Below are positions 19,545 through 26,757 of a DNA stretch of 64,000 nucleotides, in pieces (within the stretch, counting starts at the first letter, position 1; every line of letters begins with the position of its first letter). Below the pieces are notes generated by a model, which saw only the letters and a list, made by a program, of their open reading frames with translations, made no database searches and was not told where the DNA came from. Both the position numbers and the translations under genes were made by a program. Origin of the DNA: Methylobacterium aquaticum (GTDB taxonomy: Bacteria; Pseudomonadota; Alphaproteobacteria; Rhizobiales; Beijerinckiaceae); NCBI RefSeq assembly GCF_016804325.1, contig NZ_CP043627.1, positions 5,787,501 through 5,851,500 on the forward strand. The letters run 5' to 3'.

Positions 19545-20164
19545 GGCCGGACCCCGAGGCCGCCGGGCCCCGGAAGAGCTGCGCAGGGCTCGTGGCGGCA
19601 GCAGCCGACGAGGTGGTCGTTGAGCATGCCGACCGCCTGCATGAAGGCGTAGACGATGGTCGGGCCGCAGAAGCCGAACCCTTCCGCCTTGAGCGCCTTC
19701 GACATCCGTCGCGAGACCTCGCTCTCGGTCGGGATCTCGGCGCGGGTCGCGGCTGTCGTCTGGAGCGGCCGTCCGTCGACGAAGTCCCACAGGAAAGCCG
19801 AGAAGCCCGGGCCGCGCTCCTGGATGGCGAGCCAGGCCCGCGCGCTGCGGATCGTCGCCTCGATCTTGGCGCGGTTGCGGATGATGCCGGTATCCTGCAT
19901 CAGCGCCTCGACCTGCGCCGGGCCGAACCGCGCGATCGCCTCGGGCTCGAAGCCCGCGAAGGCCCTCCGAAACCCGTCGCGCCGGCGCAGGATGGTGATC
20001 CAGGACAGGCCGGCCTGGAACCCGTCGAGGATCAGCTTCTCGTAGAGGGCGCGGTCGTCGTGCTCGGGCACGCCCCACTCGGTGTCGTGATAGGCGACGT
20101 AGAGCGGGTCGGTGCCCGGCCACCAGCAGCGCTGGCAGCCATCGGGATGCAGGATCAGCGACAT
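19541..20164 (-). CDS. tag: DNA-3-methyladenine glycosylase I
   Basis: A base-excision repair enzyme that removes 3-methyladenine from alkylated DNA. It is 207 aa and matches E. coli Tag along its length: the N-terminal zinc-binding Cys/His ([16 protein letters not shown]), the substrate pocket [11 protein letters not shown], and the C-terminal [18 protein letters not shown] with the remaining zinc ligands. It is the first gene of a minus-strand unit with the HD hydrolase and probably the phosphatase. Confidence 0.94.
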   Translation of the reverse strand: MSLILHPDGCQRCWWPGTDPLYVAYHDTEWGVPEHDDRALYEKLILDGFQAGLSWITILRRRDGFRRAFAGFEPEAIARFGPAQVEALMQDTGIIRNRAKIEATIRSARAWLAIQERGPGFSAFLWDFVDGRPLQTTAATRAEIPTESEVSRRMSKALKAEGFGFCGPTIVYAFMQAVGMLNDHLVGCCRHEPCAALPGPGGLGVRP

Positions 20165-20200
20165 CCGGCCTCGTGTAGCGGGGGCTGCCCGGAACGCAAC

Positions 20201-21097
20201 CTACTCGACGAACTCGGCCGCGGCGAAGCCCTGCAGGTAGAGGAGCGCGGTCAGGTCGCCGTGGTCGATCCGGGCGTGCGCTGCGGCCGCCACCGCGGGC
20301 TTGGCCCGGAACGCCACGCCGAGACCCGCCTCCCCCAGCATCGCCAGGTCGTTGGCGCCGTCGCCCACCGCCAGGGTCTCGGCCGGATCGAGGCCGAACC
20401 GGGTGCGCAGCTCGACCAGGGCGTCGCGCTTGGCCTCGCGTCCGACGATCGGCTCGGCGACGGTGCCGGCGAGCCGGTCGCCCTCGGTCTCGAGGCGGTT
20501 CGAGCGGTGCTCGTCGAAGCCGATTTGCGCCGCCACCGGCCCGGTGAACAGGGTGAAGCCGCCCGAGACGAGCGCCGTGTAGGCGCCGTGCACCTTGAGG
20601 GTGCGCACCAGGGTACGCCCTCCGGGCATCAGGGTGATGCGCTCGGCGATGACCCGATCGACGGCCGTGAGGGGCAAGCCCTTCAGCAGGGCGACGCGCT
20701 CGCGCAGGGCCGGCTCGAAGGCGATCTCGCCGCGCATCGCCCGCTCGGTGATCGCCGCGACGTGGTCCTTGAGCCCGACCACGTCGGCGAGCTCGTCGAT
20801 GCATTCCTGGCCGATCATGGTCGAATCCATGTCGGCGAGAAACAGCCGCTTGCGCCGGTGGGGGCTCACGACCTGCACAGCCACGTCGACGGGTTCAGAT
20901 CCGAGCGCCGCCCGCAGACGCTCGGCGAGGGCCGGCGCGGAGGCGGGCGCGCCCTCAACCAGGATCTCGGCCGCGACCTCGCCGTGCAGGATGCGCGGCT
21001 GGTGCTCGGTCGCCAGCACGCGCCGGGCTTCGGCCAGCACCGCGTCGGTGATGGCGGGGCGCTCCGGGTTTGCTATCAGGGTGGCGACCAAGGTCAT
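20201..21097 (-). CDS. serB: phosphoserine phosphatase
   Basis: The last step of serine synthesis: hydrolyses O-phosphoserine. It is 298 aa, with an N-terminal ACT-like extension and a HAD phosphatase core. The nucleophile/acid pair is D89 and D91 in [12 protein letters not shown]. Further HAD motifs are VSGGFTLF and [15 protein letters not shown]. It diverges from miaA across ~80 bp that must hold both promoters, the usual Rhizobiales order. Confidence 0.95.
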   Translation of the reverse strand: MTLVATLIANPERPAITDAVLAEARRVLATEHQPRILHGEVAAEILVEGAPASAPALAERLRAALGSEPVDVAVQVVSPHRRKRLFLADMDSTMIGQECIDELADVVGLKDHVAAITERAMRGEIAFEPALRERVALLKGLPLTAVDRVIAERITLMPGGRTLVRTLKVHGAYTALVSGGFTLFTGPVAAQIGFDEHRSNRLETEGDRLAGTVAEPIVGREAKRDALVELRTRFGLDPAETLAVGDGANDLAMLGEAGLGVAFRAKPAVAAAAHARIDHGDLTALLYLQGFAAAEFVE

Positions 21098-21175
21098 CGG
21101 GGATCTCGGGTCATCGGAAAAGCTCGGGCTCGTCGGTACGGCGTGTCCCGGCTAGCGCGCATCAGAGAGGCAGGC

Positions 21176-22108
21176 ATGGACGGGCGGGTTCGGGCGATCC
21201 TCATCGCAGGGCCGACCGCCTCGGGCAAGTCGGCCCTGGCGCTGGCACTGGCGCGCCGGCATGGCGGCGTGGTGATCAACGCCGATTCGATGCAGGTCTA
21301 TCGCGACCTCCACCGCCTCAGCGCGCGACCGAGCCCGGAGGAGGAAGCACAGGCGCCCCACCGCCTCTACGGCACGGTCGACGGCGCGGTGAACTTTTCC
21401 GTGGGACATTACCTGGAGGAGGCGGGCGCCCTGCTCCGCGACGCCTGGGCGGAGGAGCGCCTGCCGATCGTGGTCGGCGGCACCGGACTCTATTTCATGG
21501 GCCTGACCGATGGCCTCTCGGAGATCCCGCCGGTGCCGGACGCGATCCGCGCCGCGGTGCGGGCCGAGGCGGAGGGACGCGAGACGCCCGACCTCCATGC
21601 CGCCCTCGCCCTCAAGGACCCGGACGGCGCCGCCCGCCTCGACCCCAACGACCGCCTGCGGGTGCTGCGCGCCCTCGAAGTGCTGGCCGCGACCGGCCGG
21701 CCAATCGCCGCCTTCCAGGCCGCGCGCCGGCCGGGCCCGCTCACCGGCCGGCCCTGCGCCAGGATCTTCCTGACCCCGGACCGGGAGGCGTTGCGGGCGC
21801 GGATCGATGCTCGCTTCCTCGCGATGATGGCGGCCGGCGCCCTCGACGAGGTGGAGCGGCTTGCCGCCCGCGACCTCGACCCGATGCTGCCGGTGATGCG
21901 CGCCCACGGCGTGCCGGGGCTGATCGCTCACCTGCGCGGAGAGATGTCGTACGACGAGGCCGTGGCCCGGGGCCAGGCGGATACGCGGCGCTACGCCAAG
22001 CGGCAGGTGACGTGGTTCCGGCACCAGGCCGGGGCGGAGTGGGCGTGGGTGACGCCGGAGGCGACGATGGCGGGGGTGGAAGCGGGGATGTGGGACGGGA
22101 TGGGGTGA
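21176..22108 (+). CDS. miaA: tRNA dimethylallyltransferase
   Basis: Transfers dimethylallyl to A37 of UNN-reading tRNAs. It is 310 aa. The P-loop [11 protein letters not shown] (about residues 12-22) is followed by [16 protein letters not shown] and VGGTGLYF, and by the C-terminal [12 protein letters not shown] block that contacts tRNA. AGAGGCAGGC precedes the ATG. The upstream open frame is the shadow of serB. Downstream lie a REP-like half-site and the IS110 element, so the usual neighbour is missing. Confidence 0.95.
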   Translation: MDGRVRAILIAGPTASGKSALALALARRHGGVVINADSMQVYRDLHRLSARPSPEEEAQAPHRLYGTVDGAVNFSVGHYLEEAGALLRDAWAEERLPIVVGGTGLYFMGLTDGLSEIPPVPDAIRAAVRAEAEGRETPDLHAALALKDPDGAARLDPNDRLRVLRALEVLAATGRPIAAFQAARRPGPLTGRPCARIFLTPDREALRARIDARFLAMMAAGALDEVERLAARDLDPMLPVMRAHGVPGLIAHLRGEMSYDEAVARGQADTRRYAKRQVTWFRHQAGAEWAWVTPEATMAGVEAGMWDGMG

Positions 22109-22350
22109 AGTCGGAAGGTTCGGGTGCTTTTTCGGAGACGCGCCCAAGCCGCAGATGAGCAGCTCATCCGACGGTTTTCGCAATTATGACAGTAATTTAC
22201 CGCAACATCCTGCGATCTCGCTTGAAGCAATCGCAGTTCGATGGTCCGCGTCGAGGAGCCATGAGCGAATCGGACCAAGCCCTTGTTGTATCAGCCCGAT
22301 TACCGCTCGGGCCACGTTCGATGGGTCTCACCGGATCTCAAATTCTCCGG

Positions 22351-22394
22351 GTCATTCCGGGGCCGCGGAGCGGAGCCCGGAATCCAGAACCGCG
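22351..22394. repeat. REP-like half-palindrome, left part (copy A)
   Basis: GTCATTCCGGGGCCGCGGAG followed by CGGAGCCCGGAATCCAG. This matches the left arm of the complete copies at 55.1 and 55.6 kb. Its expected right arm is found at 23919, beyond the IS110 element. Confidence 0.75.
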
Positions 22395-22528
22395 GGTGGC
22401 AAAAGATGAATCGGACCGCGATCCGCCCTTTCCTGAACCGTCGGCGGCTCTGATGGTGTGGACGGCCCCCCGATCGGCATCAGTGTGCCAGAATGAGGTC
22501 GTTGGGATCTCATCCGAGGAGGCCGTCC

Positions 22529-23581
22529 ATGACCGAGGTTACCCGCATTGGGCTGGATACGTCCAAGGGAAGTTTTCAGCTGCACGGCGTCGATGCGTCC
22601 GAGGCTGTGGTCCTGAAGCAGAAGCTGACCCGGACCAAGATGCAGGAGTTCTTCGAGAAGCAGCCGGCCTGCCTGGTGGTGCTGGAGGCCTGTGCGGCGT
22701 CGCACGACTGGGCCCGCACGCTGGGGGCGATGGGCCACACGGTCCGGCTGATCGCTCCGCAATTGGTCAAGCCCTACGTGCTGCGCTCCAAGAACGACGC
22801 CCGGGACGCGGCAGCCCTGTGCGAGGCAGCCAGCCGGCCGCAGATGCGTTACGTGCCGGTCAAGACGCCCGAGCAGCAGGCCGCGCAGATGCTGGCGGGC
22901 CTGCGCGAGCAGCGGCTGAAGCGGCGCACCCAGATCAGCAACAGCCTGCGCGGCTACGCGGCCGAGTTCGGGCTCACGGTCCCGCAGGGTCTGGCCCATC
23001 TCGCGGACCTGGCGGAGCGCTTCGCGAAGGAGCCGGCAGTGCCGGACCTGGCCCGCACGCTGTTTGCGGATCTATGGGAGGAGTACCAGGATGCTGACGA
23101 GCGGGTGCAAGAGGCTGACCGCCAGCTCAAGCTCTGGCAGCGGGAGAACACGACCTGCCAGCGGCTGAGCGAGGTGCCGGGGCTGGGTCCGGTCGCCTCG
23201 GCGTTGCTGGTGATGAAGACGCCCGATCCCGCGGCGTTCGACAGCGGCCGGGACTTCGCGGCGTGGCTGGGCCTGACGCCCAAGGACCACTCGACGGCGG
23301 GCCGCCAGCGGCTAGGCGGGATCACGCGAGCGGGTGACGAGCAGTTGCGCAGCGTGCTGGTGGCTGGCGCGATGGCGGTGTTGCGTCACCACAAGCCGGG
23401 CAGCGGCGGGCTGAAAGGCTGGCTGACGGGGCTTCTGGCACGCAAGCCGATGAAGGTGGCGGCGGTGGCGCTGGCCAACAAGCTGGCGCGGATTGCCTGG
23501 CGTCTTCTGGTGAGCGGGGGCTCGTACGACCCGGCCTGGGCCGGCGCTGCTGTGGGCGGGGCTGCGCCGGCCCAGGCCTGA
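22529..23581 (+). CDS. IS110-family transposase (DEDD recombinase)
   Basis: A 350-aa transposase. The N-terminal RuvC-like DEDD domain starts with IGLDTSKGSF (D10) and includes VVLEACAAS and KNDARDAAALCEAA. A helical linker of about residues 130-220 leads to the C-terminal Transposase_20 domain with LSEVPGLGPVASALL and an AWLGLTPKDHSTAGR block bearing the serine typical of the family. A strong CGAGGAGG precedes the ATG at 22529. The gene is full length with no frameshift, so it may be active. Family members are guided by an RNA encoded in the element. Confidence 0.92.
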   Translation: MTEVTRIGLDTSKGSFQLHGVDASEAVVLKQKLTRTKMQEFFEKQPACLVVLEACAASHDWARTLGAMGHTVRLIAPQLVKPYVLRSKNDARDAAALCEAASRPQMRYVPVKTPEQQAAQMLAGLREQRLKRRTQISNSLRGYAAEFGLTVPQGLAHLADLAERFAKEPAVPDLARTLFADLWEEYQDADERVQEADRQLKLWQRENTTCQRLSEVPGLGPVASALLVMKTPDPAAFDSGRDFAAWLGLTPKDHSTAGRQRLGGITRAGDEQLRSVLVAGAMAVLRHHKPGSGGLKGWLTGLLARKPMKVAAVALANKLARIAWRLLVSGGSYDPAWAGAAVGGAAPAQA

Positions 23582-23902
23582 TCGGGGGTAGGATCTGATC
23601 GGGAGCAGGGCTTGGCGGTATAGCAGGGCCTGGCAGTATTGTCGGCGAGGCGAGGTCAGCGCGGATTGAAGGAGTTTGGGAGCCGGTGAGGCGCCCGTGA
23701 GCTTGCAAGCAGAAGATGAGTGGTCGGCTACGCTGTCTGTGACGCGCGAAAAATCCGTGGAATCCAGGGGCCGTTCGAGGCCGTGTTTCTGATGGGAGAG
23801 CGTGTCGCGAACCACCATTTTGGCCGCGGCCCCAGGGCCGCACCAAGGCCGGACATATGGATGCAACGCGAAAGCTTGGCCGGAATTTTCCGCTTGCGAG
23901 AA
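23582..23902 (+). ncRNA. candidate bridge RNA region of the IS110 element
   Basis: A non-coding stretch between the transposase stop and the right inverted repeat. GGAATCCA at 23759-23766 is the reverse complement of TGGATTCC at the right insertion junction (23918-23925). With the next base it also complements CTGGATTCC in the intact REP copy at 55205-55213. A guide RNA with a target-binding loop is the expected product in this family. The RNA ends and fold were not determined, and the match could also be a REP remnant. Confidence 0.4.
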
Positions 23903-23918
23903 GGGGCCGTCCACATAT

Positions 23919-23956
23919 GGATTCCGGGCTCCGCTTTCGCGGCCCCGGAATGACCC
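23919..23956. repeat. REP-like half-palindrome, right part (copy A)
   Basis: GGATTCCGGGCTCCGCTTTC followed by GCGGCCCCGGAATGACCC. This is the inverted partner of the arm at 22351-22394, now separated from it by the IS110 element. In complete copies the two arms are about 65 bp apart. Confidence 0.75.
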
Positions 23957-23995
23957 GGAGAGTGTGACGACTGTCGCGGCAGGTCGAGCGGGCGC

Positions 23996-26077
23996 TCACG
24001 CCCGCCCGCGCCGCCCCTCCACCAACCACATCGCCAGCACCGCCGCGGCGATCGCCGCCAGGGCCGCCAGGCCGAGCCCGAGCGGGTAGACCGAGACGCC
24101 CCGCACCACCGCGCTGTCGCTCGGGCGGAAGCCGATCCAGTCCGAGCCGGAGAGCCGGCCGGAGCGGCCGATCTGGAGCCGCGGGATGGCGAGCCCGCCT
24201 CCGGCCTCGGCCAGCCGCCGCACCGAGCCGCCGGTCGCCTCGGCGAGGCTGCGCAGGCGCTCGGTGTCGCTGAACACGTCGACCAGCTCGCGCGGATTGG
24301 CCGGGCCGACGCTGACGAAGGCGACGAGGGGGCCGGAGCGCAGGGTATGCAGCCCGAGTTCGTCGGCCTCGAAGGCGGCGGCGAACAGGCCGGGTTTGTC
24401 GGGGTTCAGCGTCAGGGTGCGGGTCTTCCCGCTCGGCGCCGTCACGGTGACAGGCTCGGCGGTGTCGGCCATGGTCTGGCGCTCGACCCGGACCTCGCGG
24501 CCGTGCCCGGTGGTGTTGGCCCGCAGAGCCTCCTCCTCCAGGGCCGGCTCCTTCATCAGCCAGTGGCCGAGGCGGCGCAGCAGGTCGAGATGCGGCCCGC
24601 CGCCCTCGTAGCCCCGGGCCCAGAGCCAGGCATGGTCGGAGAGGAGGAGCGCCACCCGCCCCTTCTCCTCGCGGGACAGGGCCAGCAGCGGCAGCTTGTC
24701 GGCGCCGGCCAGGATCGGGGTGACGCCCGGGCGGACCTCGGCACCGATGAGCCGCAGCCAGTCGCCCCAGGCCGGGGGCGAGGCCTCGGAGCCCGGAAGG
24801 TCGCGGGTGACGGGGTGGCGCTGGCCGCTATCGGTCAGCGCCGCCTTGTAGGCGCGCTCCACCACCCGGCCGTTCGGCTCGCCCGGCAGGATCGCGGAAA
24901 GCCGCGTACGGGCCAAACTCGCCGCGGAGGCGAATTCCGGGCCGGCGGCGATCAGCAGCGCCCCGCCCTCGCGCACGTAGCGGACGATGTTGTCGAAGTA
25001 GCTCGACGGCAGCACGCTCTGGTTGGCGTAGCGGTCGAAGACGATGAGGTCGAAATCCTTGATCTTCTGCTGGAACAGCTCGCGGGTCGGGAAGGCGATC
25101 AGCGACAGTTCGGAGATCGGCGTGCCGTCCTGCTTCTCCGGCGGGCGCAGGATGGTGAAATGGACGAGATCGACGTTGGCATCGGATTTCAGCAGGTTGC
25201 GCCAGGTGCGCTCGCCGGCATGGGGCTCGCCCGAGACGAGCAGCACCCTGAGCTTCTCGCGGATGCCCTCGATCGGCAGCACCGCCCGGTTGTTGGCGGT
25301 GGTCAATTCGCCGGGCAACGCCTCGGCCTCGATCTCGACGACGTTGGGCCCGCCATGCTCGACCCGGAGCGTCAGGCTGAAGGGCTGGCCGGTGCGGACG
25401 GTCTGGCGCACCACCTGCTCGCCGTCGCGGCGCACCGTCACCACCGCCGAGCCGGTGCCGCCGCGCTCCATCACCTCGGCCCGGATGGTCTGGTCGCGCC
25501 CGACGATGCCGAAGCGCGGCGCCTCGATCAGGCGGATCTGCCGGTCGCGCTCGTCGGGCCGGCCGGTGACCAGCACGTGGAGCGGCGCCTTGAAGCTCGA
25601 AGCGGCGAGGTTGGCCGGAATGTCGTGGACGACGCCGTCGGTCAGCATCACAACGCCGGCGAGGCGATCCGGCGGCACGTCGGCGAGCGCGCTGGAGAGC
25701 GCCGTGAACAGCCGCGTCCCCTCGTCGCCGCCGGCGGCCTCCGGCACGTCGACGAAGCGCGGCTCGATTTGATTCAAGGTGCCGAGGCGGCGCTGCAACT
25801 CGGCCCGCACCGTGTCGGTCATCGCCGGGCGGTCGCCGAGTCCTTGCGACCCCGAGCGGTCGACCACGACGGCGACCACGTCCTTGACCGGCTCGCGCTC
25901 CTCCTGGACCAGCGAGGGGTTGGCGAGGGCCAGCAGCACCAGGGCGAGGACGAGGACGCGCAACAGCGCCACCGGCCCGCGGGCGAGGAAGGCGACCACG
26001 GCGAGGATCGCGGCGAGGCTCCCTAAGGCCCAGAGGACCGGGACGGGGACGAGGGGGGCGAGGCTGAGGCTCAGCAT
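23996..26077 (-). CDS. membrane protein with vWA/glutamine-amidotransferase-like domains
   Basis: A 693-aa protein and the last gene of the MoxR cluster. Two membrane helices occur at the N-terminus (about 8-28 and 35-52) and one at the C-terminus, followed by the basic tail WLVEGRRGRA. After the second helix come a vWA-like start (VVAVVVDRSGSQ, the DxSxS metal site) and VVMLTDGVVHD, then a class I amidotransferase-like fold around residues 270-500 (DLIVFDRYANQSVLPSSYFD). It is a conserved partner of DUF58 and DUF4159 proteins. The function is unknown, but the cluster type is tied to envelope or chaperone roles. Its start overlaps the DUF559 gene by 7 bp. Confidence 0.75.
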   Translation of the reverse strand: MLSLSLAPLVPVPVLWALGSLAAILAVVAFLARGPVALLRVLVLALVLLALANPSLVQEEREPVKDVVAVVVDRSGSQGLGDRPAMTDTVRAELQRRLGTLNQIEPRFVDVPEAAGGDEGTRLFTALSSALADVPPDRLAGVVMLTDGVVHDIPANLAASSFKAPLHVLVTGRPDERDRQIRLIEAPRFGIVGRDQTIRAEVMERGGTGSAVVTVRRDGEQVVRQTVRTGQPFSLTLRVEHGGPNVVEIEAEALPGELTTANNRAVLPIEGIREKLRVLLVSGEPHAGERTWRNLLKSDANVDLVHFTILRPPEKQDGTPISELSLIAFPTRELFQQKIKDFDLIVFDRYANQSVLPSSYFDNIVRYVREGGALLIAAGPEFASAASLARTRLSAILPGEPNGRVVERAYKAALTDSGQRHPVTRDLPGSEASPPAWGDWLRLIGAEVRPGVTPILAGADKLPLLALSREEKGRVALLLSDHAWLWARGYEGGGPHLDLLRRLGHWLMKEPALEEEALRANTTGHGREVRVERQTMADTAEPVTVTAPSGKTRTLTLNPDKPGLFAAAFEADELGLHTLRSGPLVAFVSVGPANPRELVDVFSDTERLRSLAEATGGSVRRLAEAGGGLAIPRLQIGRSGRLSGSDWIGFRPSDSAVVRGVSVYPLGLGLAALAAIAAAVLAMWLVEGRRGRA

Positions 26078-26505
26078 ATGGTTGTCTCTGGGCTGCGGTT
26101 TCGCAGTGGCGGCCGCATGTCGTGGAGGTCATAGGGAGCGGACGGCGTATGCGGGATCCCCTCACCCCCTGGGAATGCCGCGTCCGTGATCCGTTTCAGG
26201 ACGGCATCGAGATCCGACATCACGTCCTCGTTCTTGACGCGCAGCAGGCAGAAGCCCAGGCGCTCGATCTCCTTCGTTCGCCGGGCGTCGTAGTCACGGT
26301 GCCACTCGTGCTGTCGGCCGTCGAGTTCGACGATCAGCTTGCGGTCAGGGGACAGGAAGTCGACCGTGTAGAGCAAGAGCGGAACTTGCCGCTTGAACTT
26401 GATCCCGTGACAGCGGCGCCCGCGTAGCACGGTCCAGAGACGATCCTCGGCCGAAGTTGCCTGCTGCCGTAAGGCCCTGGCGAACTGCCTCGACTCTCGG
26501 GCCAT
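26071..26505 (-). CDS. DUF559 (Vsr/restriction-endonuclease-like) small protein
   Basis: A 144-aa protein with the DUF559 core: ARALRQQATSAEDRLWTVLR at the N-terminus, a PD-(D/E)xK-like centre (VDFLSPDRKLIVELDGRQHE) and a LGFCLLRVKNEDVM end. Nuclease activity is inferred from the fold. GAGGA lies about 10 nt before the ATG at 26505. The final ~30 residues (from GGEGIPHTP) look like read-through into flanking sequence and overlap the next gene. It interrupts an otherwise conserved operon and is bordered by copies of GCGGGATCCCCTC (26151-26163 and 26562-26574). Confidence 0.75.
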   Translation of the reverse strand: MARESRQFARALRQQATSAEDRLWTVLRGRRCHGIKFKRQVPLLLYTVDFLSPDRKLIVELDGRQHEWHRDYDARRTKEIERLGFCLLRVKNEDVMSDLDAVLKRITDAAFPGGEGIPHTPSAPYDLHDMRPPLRNRSPETTIC

Positions 26506-26561
26506 GCTGGGTGTTCCTCTATAAAGATGCTTATCAAGAGCCGAAATATTTCCAGAAGAGC

Positions 26562-26722
26562 GCGGGATCCCCTCTCCCGTGTGGGAGAGGGGTAGGGGTG
26601 AGGGTGACACGCTTCCGTGTGAAACAATGAGCGTCGTGTTGCCAGCGGGACGGTGGGAGCATGACTTAGAACCGTAGCACCCTCACCCCTACCCCTCTCC
26701 CACACGGGAGAGGGGATCCCGC
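26562..26722. repeat. 44-bp perfect inverted repeat with 73-nt spacer
   Basis: The left arm 26562-26605 and right arm 26679-26722 are exact reverse complements over 44 nt, and each arm contains a smaller palindrome. It lies between the DUF4159 and DUF559 genes. As RNA it would form a very stable hairpin that could terminate or attenuate the operon. As DNA it looks like a mobile palindromic unit. Part of the left arm recurs at 26151 on the other side of the DUF559 gene. Confidence 0.85.
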
Positions 26723-26757
26723 GCCACACACGTTTAACCTCGTGTTCCATACATTTT

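Larger units (their letters stand above)
22450..23918 (+). mobile_element. IS110-family insertion sequence inside a REP-like palindrome
   Basis: About 1.47 kb. A perfect 13-nt sub-terminal inverted repeat, TGTGGACGGCCCC (22457-22469), is matched by its reverse complement at 23903-23915. It encloses one transposase gene, a short 5' leader and a ~330-nt 3' non-coding region. Sub-terminal repeats and a long 3' region suggest the IS1111 branch. The right end abuts GGATTCCGGG, the start of a REP arm. ATGG is found at both junctions (22453-22456 and 23917-23920), so the ends are uncertain by a few bases. Confidence 0.78.
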
